From NCBI GenBank assembly GCA_009602735.1, contig WELA01005585.1, positions 53,090 through 117,089 on the forward strand: a stretch of 64,000 nt of DNA, read 5' to 3'. The position numbers and the translations under genes are program-made. Of this stretch, positions 19,812 through 33,500 are shown piece after piece. The stretch is from Mesotaenium endlicherianum. Its lineage: Eukaryota > Streptophyta > Zygnematophyceae > Zygnematales > Mesotaeniaceae. The notes under the pieces are model-generated. The model searched no databases and was not told the DNA's origin. It worked only from the letters and a program-made list of their open reading frames with translations. How positions within the stretch are numbered: position 1 is the stretch's first letter; each line of letters opens with the position of its first letter.

Positions 19812-20079
19812 GGGTCTCACCGCTTGCGGAGATATGGCGGGACTCGTCTCTTGACGGTTGCTCTCTCCACCAATTGTCAGTATGCTCAGACGTCTCACCT
19901 CCTCGTGGACTCTGGCTGGAATCAGATTCTTCTGCAGGCTCCACAAAGTGGTAGAATCTTCCACTCCTCAACCGCATATACAGTTGAATTTCTCCGGGTC
20001 CCCTTCCAGGTTGAACATCGACAGCCTTCACAGGCCTTAATCCCCAACTGACTTGGGAATTCTTGTTCACCTCAACCAA
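19812..20079 (-). pseudogene. Element A Gag N-terminal region, outer part
   Basis: Open on the minus strand from a TTG at 20079, directly after a TGA, down to the LTR boundary. It encodes a polar sequence (YMRLRSGRFYHFVEPAEESD). No ATG is visible at its start, so the true beginning may have been lost or may lie upstream across a break. It joins in frame to 19091-18500 once the solo LTR is removed. Confidence 0.55.
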
Positions 20080-22108
20080 TCAACAAGTTCTCAGAAGTAT
20101 GACAGAAGTGTCTTACATCCACATAGACTTTCGCCCAAGTTGAGGATTTACAGAATGAACAAGTTTTGTAGTTTGCAGAAATCACGTCTAAGCAGCTTAA
20201 CAGGCAATGCCAGATTCAGAGAAAATCGCCCTTCAAGGCTTTCGCTTAACTTTCACAAGTCACAGCTTACAAAACTCTGAAACTGCACATCTATGCTGGC
20301 CTGGCCTAAGCTCTTCACTCAGCACCGCGCCTTAACAGCTCTTCACTGCTCGGCTGGGCTCACTCAGTTCTTCACTGAGAGCTTCACTTGTTAAGGCTAC
20401 TCTTGCTATCAGCAATTCGACAATTGAGACTTCCGAGAACTTCGAAACTAACACATCACTCACCATTTTAAGTGACTCTCGCACGCTTGTGGCGTTTGAC
20501 CCAAATTTGTGCTAATCTTCTAACAGATTCTATTCTGCAGCTCTCTACTTTCTACCAGCGAGATCCTCTCTTGGGAACTCCTGAGGTCTAACCTTTCTAT
20601 GATACACTTTGGAAGAAATGTTCCAGCGTCGGCAGAAGCGTGGCGTCTCGGTTCTTCTATGGCCTTGGGAACTCCTTCTTCTTTGTGCTCCCTCCGCTTC
20701 TTCAACTTCCTTTGACAATAATGCGAGTCAAAATAAAGCAGCTCCAGGACTCGTGTCTTTCACAGGCACCACACATTATCCTCTCTCAAGAATGCCAGTG
20801 CTTAGTCACAGTGCTTATCTTGCATGCCGGCCTTAGCAGCCCTCACACCGCTTAGGAGTTGTCATTTTGCATGCATGCATGCATTGGGATTGTCGCGCGT
20901 GACTGCTTAGCCCTTCGGCTGACAATCATGCCTATGTGGCTGGCTGGCAGCGTTTAGAATGAGCGCTCAAGCCGTGACTGGCCACATGAGGGTCTTGGCC
21001 GAGGTGGCACACAACGTTTTTGCAACATCCCTGCTGTACTTGGCTTAGATAGCCAATTGATCAGTACCTTTCCGGGCACTTGCTGGTTCCATACCCTTAG
21101 CCTTTCGGCTGACTACTCTGCTCAAATCCCCATCCATCCCTGGGCGTGGGTTTGACGTGTCGTGACCACTTTGACAGTGATAACGATTTTGAAATGAGTG
21201 CTGACTGAGATCTCTTGGTCCTTTGGTCGGTTTGTCAACGCTGACTTCTCGTACCTGGGCGGCCGTAGCTTGCGCTGCGCGTGCGGCACCGTCAAGTGAA
21301 GAGCAGTCGCGACAGCGCTCTAACTGAGATTTGAGTTGCAGATCAAATATTCAGTTGTTGAAAATGCTTGAAACTTGAGAGGGTTGGCTACCGTCTACAG
21401 CGTGGCCTACAGTGTCGACTTTCCGGAACGACGTCGATCGCGTTTTTATAGATGACTATTTATGACGGGGGTCATTAGAAAAGCATGGAAAATTATGGAA
21501 AGGGACAAACAAGGGTGATAATTGATGAATGACCGAGAGTTCACGAGCACTCACGGGCCACGACCCACGGGCCACGAGCATCCAATTGACCGCCACCCCA
21601 CGGGCACCCGCAAAGCCGCGGAGAGCAGCGGAGAGCGTGACTTGGCGTGACTTTTTTCCCAGAGGTCGAGGCTGGTCGAGGCAGGTCAGGGCAAGCCCGA
21701 GAGACTGACTGCATGGGTACACAAAGCAGGCGATTGCAGGCCAGGCACCACGTGAAGAGAATTCAATGTGGATTGTGCTCTCCAGCTTGCACTCAAAAGA
21801 GCTCAAATAATAGCGTATGTCAGGAGGCACAGAAACCTCACCAGTTTATGCATATGTTTATGAAACGAAATGTATGCAGTCTCTGATAACGAGAACGATT
21901 GAACGCCAGCTTAGTTCAGTATCTAGGTTCTTCTTGGCGCGTCTGAGGGGCTTACCGCGCAAATTTACTACATTACTGCACGACATATGTTATTGAGATA
22001 TCCTCCGCCGTGTCTAGAGTCTGCGGGATTCTTGGACTGCAAAATTGTAACGCATGTATCTCCTAGTTGGCACATGGGTCTAGCACAGGTCCATGCTCAA
22101 TATCGACG
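20080..22108. other. Intergenic: element A 5' flank and upstream region of the receptor-kinase gene
   Basis: No supported gene. The part to about 21.4 kb probably holds the leader and 5' LTR of element A, but I could not define its ends. A perfect (GCAT)n palindromic run lies at 20869-20885. The part from about 21.4 kb is upstream of the receptor kinase; a weak TATA-like TTTTTATAG occurs near 21444, too uncertain to call a promoter. Confidence 0.4.
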
Positions 22109-22129
22109 ATGCTTTGCATCTTAGCGGCA

Positions 22130-25100
22130 ATGGATGGTCGCCTTGCCTGTTCCTCTCTCCTGCTGCTGTGGGTGGTCATCCTGAGCGCGTGCATGCCAGT
22201 TGAAGCTCTGAACAGTGAGTCAATAGTATGACTTTGCTCCCTTGCCCGTGTCCGAGCATGAGAAGGTGCTTTGGAAAGCAACCTGACTAGCACGCCTAGA
22301 CCCCACACAAAAACATGTTTTCTGGTACTTACGTGGCCACAATATATGACTTTATCTTTGGCATTGGTTGAAGAGCGCAAAGTCCCGACTCCTGTGAGCT
22401 ATGCAGCTTCACATGTACAAAACCTACTCTTTTCCGCAGGCCTTGGAACCCCACTCGCCCCCCCCTGGTTCCCTTTACCCTGCTCTCTAACCTCTCTTCC
22501 CCACCCTACAATTTCCTGTTGTCAACTAAACACGTCTCTGATGGAATGCGGCTCCCTCAATCCCTCTCTCTCATGTCTATTTGTGTATGTGCGTTTGTGT
22601 GGTCGTGTCTGTGCACACGCACGCGTATGTCCATGAGTGTGCCTGTGCACATGTGTGCACGTGCTTGTGTGTGCATGTCTGTGCGCGCGTGTGCGTGTGC
22701 GTGTGCGTGTGCTCTTTGAGGGTGTGGATGTGCACGTGTTTGCACGCATGTGCTTGTACGTGTGCGTGTGCGGTGGCAATCGTCTGCAAGCAGAAACGGT
22801 TCATGGTCCTTTTGTCTTATCGGCATGATCACGTTAACTGTCCTGTCACCACTTCAAATCGATGATGCTTGTCTTACCACCAAAGTACCTCGCTCGTTCA
22901 CACCTGTTGCATCCGTGACCCCGTGGCCCCCACCCACACACCCCCTCCCTTCATGCGGATGGGGACGCAGGCACAGCTGGGCCCGTGCGCATCAATTGTG
23001 GTGGCTCTCGGTACGTAGATGCATTCAATCGCACGTGGGAGGCCGATCGCGGTTTCCTCGGGGGGCAGCCCGTGGACTACTCTCTCAGGGGCCTTGCCCT
23101 GGGGTTGCCCGACGGCCGCCTGTATGACACCGCGAGGGAGTGGGCCAACACCCCCCTCGGAGAGTATAGCCTCGACCTCCCGCCCAACGTGCCCGGCTCC
23201 TACTACTGGGTAAGAGACGTCCAAGACCTTGCACGAGCGCGTACCAAGGCATATTGAGGGGATGATACCTTTGTGCTTTTGCTTGTGTACGTGCACACCG
23301 GGCTTGTTGGCTTGCCAGATTGTGCGACGCAATTGTGACGTCAGGAACAGCCTGCGTATTTGTCACGAGAATATCGTGGCGGGGTACAGCTGTCATGACG
23401 TCAGGCTGTTGTTTGTCAGGGTGCAGTACCGCGTGTCATCTACACGCACGCTTTTGCGGACGACGTCCGTTGGTCCCAAAGGAATGGGCAAAGACAAGCA
23501 CAGTGTGTGTTCCAATGCACGCGTGCCATGATGCTATACCCTTGTCCTCTGTGGGACCATGAGAGCAGTGCCATGTGGAGTCCGTGTTCTAACCATGTAC
23601 AGGTGGATCATCAACACTTGGGCGTCAGCCCGCCTGGCGCTTTCAGATTTTGTGCCTATGCCTTCCTTTGTGGTGGTCTCCATTTTTGACTGTCTTTTGG
23701 TAGCATGTCGCCACGAGTGAGAATGCGCTTCAGCCTGGAAGCTGTGTCCAAGCGCGAGACCTCCACGAGTGAGTGATTGATGCATCCGCACTTGGCCCTC
23801 CTTCTCCCAATGCTTGCAAGTTGGCATGTGGGCCTGCCACGTGTGCAAAGGATGTGCCACGACTCACTAGATTGCGCCACGTGTGCACATATGCCTGCAG
23901 GTGAGGCTGCATTTTGCTGAGCTGGTGTCCGGGAACACCACGCGGGCATTTGCCATCCTCGCCAACGGCTTCCTCGTGAGTTCGCTCGCATCTGAACCCC
24001 ACTACTCTAGACCTTCCTGCTCCTACAATGATCCTCCAAATGCAACGCCTGAATGCTTGCTACCCCATACCCAGATTCCTCTCCACGATTCTCTTCAGGC
24101 CAGTAGAAATCCAGGGCGTTGGATGCACCAATCTGGATGCCCGTTTGCCCTTGGCTTTTTGTTCTGCAAACCTCCGGCCTCGACCCTCACACTCGACAGC
24201 CAAGCCTGAAGCCCTCTTCCTCAAGCCTTTTCAGGTCAGCTGAAGAACTTGTATCAATTTCATCTGCTGCCGGCACGAATTGGGCTGTTGCTTGCCTGGG
24301 CGGGGGCAAGCCAGCCATCTTCCCCCCCCCCTTAACTTCTGGCTCCCTCCCTGCTGGATGCACAGCCTGGGAGCGTAAGTTGGTCCTCATCTCATGCAAC
24401 CCAGTGTGTATGATTTTCCGCGAACCCATTTTCATACGACCCTGTTATTCACCGGTGCCTCCCGTTTTCTTTGGCCAATGCTGTGAAGGGCAGCACCCGC
24501 GCGTGCTGCATTGCATGGCTCTGTAACACCTCCCCACGCTCTCGACATCGCCTGTCATTTGCATATGTGCACTACAGCCTGTCCATTCACACAGGAAGCC
24601 CAGTAGAGAGATGTACTTCCCCCCGTTGCCCTTCTGCTCACAGGCTCCCCATTCCCAAATCCGTATCTCTCCTTCTGCCTGACTCCGAACCCTGAGCTGT
24701 TGAGAGCCAACGCTATCCGCTCCATCTTCAAGGCAACGCTCAGGTGGGTGCATTCGGTCAACCGGAGGCGGCTCCGTCACGCCTGCACTCTCTTGAGTGC
24801 TCACGCTCGCGTGCAATCGCCACCTCGATCACCCCCTCCCCCTTGGCGTTCTTGCTGCAGCCCAAACCTGGCTCGCCCTTGCCTGCTGCCTGTTGTGCGC
24901 GGCCTGTTTGTCGTCTGTTTATTTCCACCTGCTCCTGTGGAGAGGCCACCTGCAGGAATGAGTGCGTGCCTGCTCTCTCTCTCTCTCTCTCTGCACCCGC
25001 CCTTGCGCTGCAACCTGGGGCTACCTGTGCCAATCGCGTGGTGGTGAGTGCCATCTGCTGTGTGCCCCCGCAGTGTCAGTACCTCCACGCGCCGGCAATG

Positions 25101-27514
25101 GGCCCCCCATCACTTGCTTCTCCCTTGCTCGCTGCCTGCTGTGGCGCAGATGACCTCGCACTTGAGCGTGCCAAAAGCGGGCACGCCCTTCCTCTTCGAG
25201 TTCTCCCTGCGGATCCCGCGTGGCCCGCTGGTGCTGGCCCTGACGCGCATTTCCGGCGCCATGCACGTGGCCGCCATCGAGGTGCACCCCCACCTCCACC
25301 TCCCACAAGCCCGTCCAGCAAGGCCCGGGGCCCTGACGCACAACCCACAACGCCGGCTCTTCCTGAGACCTGCTCTTCCCGCTGACATGTGGGGTCCTCT
25401 GCGGCGGCTTGAGCTCCGACGGCATCCTCGTCTCATTGTCTAAGATCTTTCACCCCCCGGCTCTCCGCTCCCCACCCCTAGACCCCAGCTCTAGCCATCA
25501 CCCGTGAAGGTGGCTCCCCGTTCCGCACGCCCCCTACTCTGCTCTTTTTGCTCCTGTAGGCGGGGGCGAGGGTGTCTGGCTCCAGCAGGCTCTCTCGTGA
25601 GACCTTGTGTGTAGCCGGATTTGAATGAGTCCAGTCATTGTGTTGCAGCTGATCACTTCCAGCTTCGCCTGATTTGCTTTGGCATGTGTGTCCGACGTTA
25701 GCATGCCTGCACCAATTTTGCGAGCACCCACTGGGGCGTCAAACCCCAACATAAATGCTCAGCCCAAACCCAAGTGTGTGTTCCTTGATGGGACACCCGT
25801 GCTAGCTGCCAGTAAAGCCCTAAGCTGCAACACCAAGCCCTGAACCCGGCCGTCTGCCCGAGCTGGTACTCCAGGCGGCCAGGGGGCTCTAGCTGCTGCT
25901 GACCCCCACCCCCACTCTTGAGTCCTGGTCCCACGACTAGCATGGCCCCCCCCTGAGCCCGAGCTTTCCTGCAGGCCTGGAGAGGTGACACCTGGTTGCA
26001 CCCCTCACTGGTCTGGTGGTGCAGAGCAATGCGCGCCCGTCTTCTGCTTCTTGTGCTGCCACTTTCTGCCTCCTCCTTCGGGAGGCAGGCGACAAGCTTG
26101 ACCAAGTCAACCCCGAGGTCCAAGCAGGTCAAGGCAAGCCAAAGCTAGTTTGACCGGCGCTCCTCGAGTTGACATGTTGCAACCCAGGTCCAGGTAGATG
26201 CGAGGACTTCAAAGCAAACTCATACGCCACCTATTGGCGCTCCCCTCCGTGAGGTCCAGGAGGATGCACCCGATGAGTGGTCATGCGGCACGCTCACATC
26301 TCTGAGCTGTACAAGTCACAGGGAGGGCTGCAGTGCAGTCCGGCGAAACCCTGGACCTCTGGTGCTTATCTGCGCCGGCCCCACCACTTCTATTCCAAAC
26401 ATGCCTCTCTGCCAATTGTGCTGCCTGTCTGCCTGCCTGGCTGCCAGGTGGCGCTGCAATACAAGGGCCAGTACCGCAATCGCGTGGCAACAGCTGTCGC
26501 CCTGCGCACCGTCGCGCGGTACAACCTGGGCGGCACGGTGCCGTTTGTCGACGCGACGGGACGCATGTGGACGCCAGACGAGCGCCAGCTGTATCTCAAC
26601 TCCGATCAGACCGCCGCCTCGGTGACGACACGCGTCCGAGGGGTGCTAAACGTGGAGGAAGGGACAGGTGTCAATGCTGCGCCGGACCTCCTGCCGCCCC
26701 AGATCTACGAGAGTGCACGCAAAGTCGCCCGCGAGAACCTGACAGCTGACGGCCTGCAGCTCTTCGTGCCGACGGTGGAGCCCACGTACCACCTGTTGCG
26801 GCTGCACTTTGCGGAGGTCGAGGGTGCGCCACGTGGCGAGCGCATGATGGACATCTACGTCAATAGCGAGGTGGGTGGGCCCGTCTCTCCCTGCACCACT
26901 CCACCTCGCACTTGGGCACTAGGGCCTGCCACTTTGCACATACAACAAGCGCGTACCACTCGGCACTCTATCACCTGCTTGCAGTCCAGCAGTTGGACAT
27001 GCGCGGAAACAGATACCCTGCAATATGTGTTCGACTGCGCTACCGGCTGCAGCCAGATGAAGCAGACGGGCACTATTTCTTGCTCCGTACCACTTGCTGC
27101 ACGTGCAAACTCCCTACACCCTCTGTGAGCGCTCAACACGCAACTGGGAGAGTGATGGCAAGTGCCCTTCATGCTGCTTCCTGACGTGTGCGGAGATGTG
27201 GGCGGAGGGGGGGGTGGTGCTTGTCACCGGTGGCAACCGCTGTGTGCCATGCTGACAGCTGGTGCACGCGGCTCTCGACGTCGTAGAGCTGGCAGGCGGC
27301 GGAAACCGCCCGTGCCACCTGGACTTCAACGTGCTCTCAAAGGCAGCTTCCGGAGGTGTGTGGGTCAACGTGGTGCCCGTGGCGAACAGCCCCGTGCAGG
27401 AGCCCAGTCTGAACGCGCTTGAAGTGTTCCGCGAAATTTCTCTCCTCATCCCGCCGCTCTCGCCCCCGATCTCAAATGGTGCGTGCACACCGCGTGCTGC
27501 GCGCGCATGCGGAC

Positions 27515-27551
<37 letters not shown>

Positions 27552-30500
27552 CACGTGCATGTTAAGGCAAGCGCATGCACTCACGTTGACGCCTGCCCCC
27601 TCTTAGACCAGATGTGTGTGGGTGATGTATATGTATGTACGTACAAAGAGGGATGGAAGGAGGCAGGGAGGAAGGGAACCTGAGATTGACTTTGGTACAT
27701 TTTTATCGGGCTGTGATGGGCAGGCACAATCAGGATAAACTGTGGCGGGGAGGCCTACGTGTCACCACAGGGCCTCGCTTATGTGGCAGACTCCTACTTC
27801 TCGGGGGGGACCGCTTTGCCTGCCAGCTTGGACTTCTTCGCATTCCTGGCGAGCGCCGGGGTGTTGGGACCCCCGCTGGAGGTGCAGGCCTCGTCGCGTC
27901 AGTTTGTGGACCAATTGCAGAACAGCTACACCATCCCCGTCCCGACACCTGGCGTCTATTGGGTGCGATCCCACGCCCTAAACCCTGATCTCTGAGCTCT
28001 GACTTGGATGTGCGCTCTATTCTGCACCAACCGCCGACCAGGCCAGACAGCCCTGTGGCAAGACCTGGACCCGGAGCAGCTCTGAGCTCACAGCACTAAC
28101 TCCAAACTCGGAAGCCCCACAGCGTCACGACTGGCAGGCTCCGCTGCATGTGGTGACCCCTGAGCTCGTTAGGTTCAGAGCTAGACCTAGGATCGTGGCG
28201 TGGGTTTGGGCTTCCGTGGCCATTCTAAGTTTGTCATATCTTCGCCCCAAGCTTAGTTCCGTAGCGGTAAGCCCGGCCGTTCTTTGGTCTGGTGAGTGCG
28301 TCCACAAGTATCATACCACGATGATGATGGCTCCCTCTGGCACATTCCCGTGCAGGTGCGCCTGGGGTTCTACGACCCGGCATCTCAAGATGCGCCAAAC
28401 GGCACTTTCTGGGTGTACATCCAGAACCGAGGGGTGAGTGCTCTCCTGGAACTGTGCCACATGTCACCTCCTCGGGACCTGCATCGCATGTCGACCTCTC
28501 GCAGTCACCCGTTACCCGCACACGATGAGCTCATGCCATCAGGTTGGGTGGATGCATGTGCGGGGGTTCCCGTCTTTCAACGGATATGTGCAGCTCAAAT
28601 GTCCTTCACACAAGCGCACTAGACATGGGATGACATTCTTGTCTGGCTGTGATCATGTAAAAAGTGAGCAAGTAAATACGTTTCCATTGTGAACGGGACA
28701 GCCAGCGCTTTTACTGCTTGCCGTAGTTATATGAATGTAAGTGTGCATACACTCAGATGCACGCGGATGCGTGTGTTGTGTGCGACTAGTTGAAGGTCAC
28801 GCGCACGAGCAACCAAGAGTGCACAATCAGGCAATAGGGGGACTGTTGCTCTTCTATTGAGACCCCTCACTGAAATGATGCAATCTACGCAGCGTGCGTG
28901 ACATCCATCAAAGGTGCCGGTCGACGTGACACGCACGCAATGATCAAGTGAAGTGCGCAGGTGCTGCTGCTGGGATCTGTGGCGGGGGCCGTGGAGTACA
29001 GCGTGGACGTGGCCACGCCCGCCATCTCCGTCGGGCTTGTGCGCGGGACCAGGGCCCCCTACATCAGCTCCATCGAGGTGGGCACCAGCTGCCCTCCCAG
29101 GTGCTGCACACACGATGAGCACTGCATGCTTCACCCATACACGCGTGTGTGCACACACGCACACACACCTGCAACTTGTATGCATGTTCACATTTGTAAA
29201 GGGCGTATGTCTGGATATGTGCAGAGATGTGCGTGTTTGCCTGCGTGCTTTACCATGGGCAGCGTGTGCTCCAGAGGCCAGGCTGTGCATCTAGAGGCCA
29301 TAATGCGCTACTACAGGTGCATGTAGCCGTCGTGCGTGTGTGTGTCTTCACATGTTCGTCGTGGGCTTTGTCACTCACGCGTGCATGTGTTGGTGTATTG
29401 TACTTGTAAGATGTGAGGGTGGGCACGCTTGCCCGTCTCAAATCTGGCCGAATGCACCGGCCCCTTCTGTGGCATTCTTACCAAATGCGACCCTCGTCTT
29501 CCCCGGCCCCAACTCATGCTGCCTCTTTCTAGCTTGTTGTGACGGGGACAGGTGGCCCCCGCCCCCAACGGGCAATACCGCAACGGCCCTGGGGGGAAAG
29601 GTGGGGGCGGCTCTATCTACAGGACCTCTCGAACCATCAACGTTGGAGGCCCCACCCTTCTGGACGCCCGGGGGAGGACGTGGTTGCGCGACGACGACGC
29701 TATTGACTACAGCAGCCAGCGCACCGTGGTCGCCGACGTGCCGCCCAGCGTCAGCATTGGCCTCCTGGAGGCGGACGGCGAGAGCCTGCCAGCTGGCATC
29801 TTCCAGAGCCTCCGGAAGTCGCCAGCTGGCGGGCCGGCGGCGTCGGCAGTGCTGTCGTTCAATCTGAGTTCGAGTCCGTACATGTCCTCGCTGATCCGGC
29901 TGCACTTTGCGGAGATCGAGGGCGTGCCACCTGGCGGGCGCGTGATGAATGTCTTTGTCAACGGAAAGGTAGGGCATGCACACGTCACACCGCGGCTGAT
30001 TGCTTTAGTAGCCAGGTATGTGCTTTGACGATGATGAGGATGACGGACGGGCATGCATGCAGTTACTTCTGCCGCTGCACACCTGCCATCGTGCTGCGCT
30101 GACGTGCTGGGGACTGCCGCTGGCAGCTGATGGTGGCGGGCGTGGACGTGGCGCATGAGGTGGGCACCAACACAGCGTTCCACGTAGACCTGCGTGTCCA
30201 GCTGGACGGCCTCCGCAGCTTTCTGCTGGTGCAGCTGCAGCTCCAGGTGGCAGCCAATGAGACCGGCCAGCCGTCCACGGTGGGGCCCATGCTGAGCGCG
30301 CTCGAGCACTTGGAGATTTTCGACCTGCCTCAGCCCTCGCAAGGTCAGTGAGCTTCTGGGATGCCGGGCCTCATATCTTCTGTTCCGCTGTCTGATGGCA
30401 GCGTGCAGGAGCAGATTCACTCTCTCTGCCTGCCCGCCCGCTGCCTGTCACACAACATCTGACTGCCGTGCGGAATGCAAGAAGAGCAGACGCGATGAGT

Positions 30501-33500
30501 GCGTGATGCGCGTGGTCCTCTGGGCCTCGTTCGGCTCCGGCTAGGCTAGGCTGCTGTGAGGGAGTGGTCTCCTCCGGCAGCCGCCTCTTACACAGGACGG
30601 AGCATCTCGTAGAGAAGTCTGACTGCAGCTCTTTCAGATGGCCTGGGTCGATGCCTAAGCCTGGCATGTCAGGCAATGTGAACTCCGACAACAGGGACTG
30701 CAGGTTGCCGTTGTTCCTTTGCGGCGATCACAAGTGGTCGCTTCTGCGCTCCGGAGGGCAGTCCTGGGTTGACCACATACTTTTCCTCTCTCCCAAAGAA
30801 CCATCGATACTACATGGCCGGGACGCTCTGGGATTGCGCACGCCTTTCTGAAACGTGCTGCGTTGCCAGGTGTTGGTGTTGGACAGTAGGCAGCTGCTTC
30901 GAGTCCTCGATAGCTACCTCCGTCTCGGGCATCAGCAACGCGGTGAAGGGAGGCCTGAAGCGGCTTCCTCTTCCTCTTTGCAAGTGCATGAAGCTCACAC
31001 TTCTGGCACCGCTGCATGGAAACAACAACAGGCCCCTTCCACGCCTCCGGCAGCAAGACAACGCCCCCCTTGCCAACTCTGCTTATCTCTATGTTTCCCG
31101 CTTCTGTGCGTGTGTGCACACCCAAGTCTGTTCCTGTCGGGTTTGGTCTTTTGCGTCGTATTTCCACTCACTGTGAGAGGCAGGAACGTGGATGCAGACA
31201 CGCTCAGGATCAACTGCGGCGGGGGCGCCTTGCTGTCGGCACAGGGCCTCGCCTACGTGGCGGACTCCTACTTCTCGGGGGGGACCACAGGGCCTGCCCA
31301 GAATGCCTATGCCAAGGTGGCAGGCATGTTTGAGTTCCCGAGGTGGCCGCTGGAAGTCTTGACAACCTTCCGTCGATTTGCGCCAGCTGGCAACTACAGA
31401 ATCCCCGTCCCAGCACTGGGCATATACTGGGTGCACCTCTGAACCTTGCACCCTCACCCTGAAACCTTGTCCCAGCCGGCACTGGTCAGCACCCCCGCTG
31501 CGGCGCCACCTGGCAACTAGCAGTTGCAACCACTGGGGCCGTCCCTGAGTGCTGCTGCCCTTCCTTCTGCTGCTTCTGTGGCACACTGCTGCCTGCGCTT
31601 TGAGCTTTGCAGGTAGGGGGCAAGCTTGGATGGGGGCCTTAGTCTCTAGAACGCCTGGTGAGGTTATTTAGGGAGTACAATTTGTATATTTCGGGGCCTT
31701 GAAGTTCAGTAACCTCCCGGGGATCTGGACAATGCTAAACACTGCTACTGTCCCTGCTCCCTGGACCATATACACGTGCACAGAGTGGAAATCGAGCTAG
31801 AGTCTTCATGCGCCCAGATATGCACAGGTTGGGCTTAATATAAAATAGATATGCAACAAAAATATGAGCCCACCTGCTTGGTGTCAGAGGAAAGTGACCA
31901 CCTGACCGTGCGTGCTATGCACGTTCTAACACGTGCATATGTACCTGCTTGAGGTGCTGTATGTGTGCCTGTGCGTAAGCACTTGTGCTTATGCGCGCGT
32001 GTGCGTGTGTGCGTGTGTGTGTGGACGCGCGCATTACTCTGGACAGGTCAACAATCACCTCATGTGGGTCTCAGTAATGTGGGAAGGGGGGCACATGTGC
32101 ATGTTAGGCCTGCTCTGTCTCATTGCATGGGGAGGCCTATCTGGCCAGGGTTTACCTCATGCCGGAGCTTAGGATGTTGGTCGCGGCCTGACTGGGCTCT
32201 CGATGTGACGAGGCACGCAGGTGCGGCTGCTGTTCCTGGAGCTGGAGTACGCCGATCCGCGGCAGCGCAACTTCACCGTCTTCATTCAGGACTCGCCTGT
32301 GAGCTGCCTCGAGGCCCTACTCCCCCGCCCTCCCCAGGTCTCTGAGGTTGTCCGCCGCTCGTGCCACCGGCCGGCTGGTCGCCGAGACGGCGAGACCTGC
32401 TTGTACAGCGGCTGCAAAAGTGGGCAAGGACATGGGACTATGTGAGGGTGACACGTACCAGTGTGACTTAGTCAGTGATGACTCCGTCCCCTTGGGAATG
32501 GTCTGGAATGAGGATGTTGTTTCCGGCTAGCGCTGATCATGAAGGTCTCAAGGTTGCACTGGTTGCTCATGGGGGCGCAGGTGATTGTCAAGTACAACCA
32601 AGATCTCGTGTATTGGGTGTTCAGCGTGCCCGTCTCGACGCGCGTGATTACGATCTCGTTCGTGATGGGGACTGGCCCGGCCTACATCAATGCGATCGAG
32701 GTAACATGACACGTGTTGCTGTTGCCCTTGCATTCCTTTGAATCATTTTGAAGACTTCCATGTTGCGAAAGGCGTAGAATTTTTGGCATTTACTTCTATG
32801 TATAATTGTCTGCTGCGCTTTGCCCACACTTTACTCAGGGGCTATGCAATCCAATAACTGTCTCTCAATCAATTTAGTCGATCAATATATCCCTCTTACT
32901 TTGACCCGGGTCTGTGCATACGACCGCTCGTGTGTGCGCCCCTGCCAGGTGGCGCGTGCCCCCGATGCACATTACAGGGAGACAGCTCCGAGCACGCCGG
33001 CGATCTACCACCTGCGCGATCGCGTCAACATCGGCGGGGGGGAGGTCATAGGTGACTCCCAGGAGAGGACCTGGAGCCACGACAACCCCGCCTACTATCC
33101 TGCTGACTCTGACGCGACACTTGGCACTGCAACAACAACTGCCAGCATTGGGGGGCTGGATGTGGCAGGCGGCGACAGCTTGCCAGCTGCCATCTTTCAG
33201 AGCCTGCGGAAGGCCCCGGCAATCACTGCCTCGGGGGCGCCAGGCGTGCTCTCCCTGGAACTGGGCTCGGGTCCCAACCAGTTCTTCTGGCTGGTACGGC
33301 TGTACTTTGCGGAGATTGAAGGCGTGCCACCTGGCGGACGCGTGATGGACATCTACGTCAACAACAAGGTGAGGCGGCCCCCTCATCCCTTCAAGACCCT
33401 TCCCCTCCCATGTGTTGAGCGCACCCCCTCACTTTTGGGCCAGCTAGGGCTTGTCGCCAGGACGTGGGGTTCGGGAGTTGTTGAAGGTTTGGTTTGGGTA

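Larger units (their letters stand above)
4316..20079 (-). mobile_element. Element A: decayed Ty3-like retrotransposon carrying a DNA methyltransferase
   Basis: Read on the minus strand the order is gag (20079-16.5 kb), retropepsin, DNA cytosine-5 methyltransferase, a linker, reverse transcriptase, RNase H and integrase truncated at 4316. Gag-Pro-RT-RNase H-integrase order is that of Ty3/gypsy elements. The coding stretch is interrupted by a solo LTR (19092-19811) and by chromovirus C1 (7507-14186). The frame from 16531 down to about 6100 is one and the same after C1 is removed, apart from in-frame stop codons. The element's own 3' end and LTR are outside the window, and its 5' LTR probably lies somewhere in 20080-21450 but could not be delimited. 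Confidence 0.8.

Noticed and set aside
22522-22865. Cys/Val/His-rich ORFs on both strands
   Set aside because: Products of the TG/CA repeat in intron 1, without domain or splice support.
30855-31442. Extension of exon 12 upstream to 30855 as one long exon
   Set aside because: The frame is open, but the upstream part resembles no malectin sequence; the acceptor at 31197/31198 gives the phase and alignment shared by all modules.
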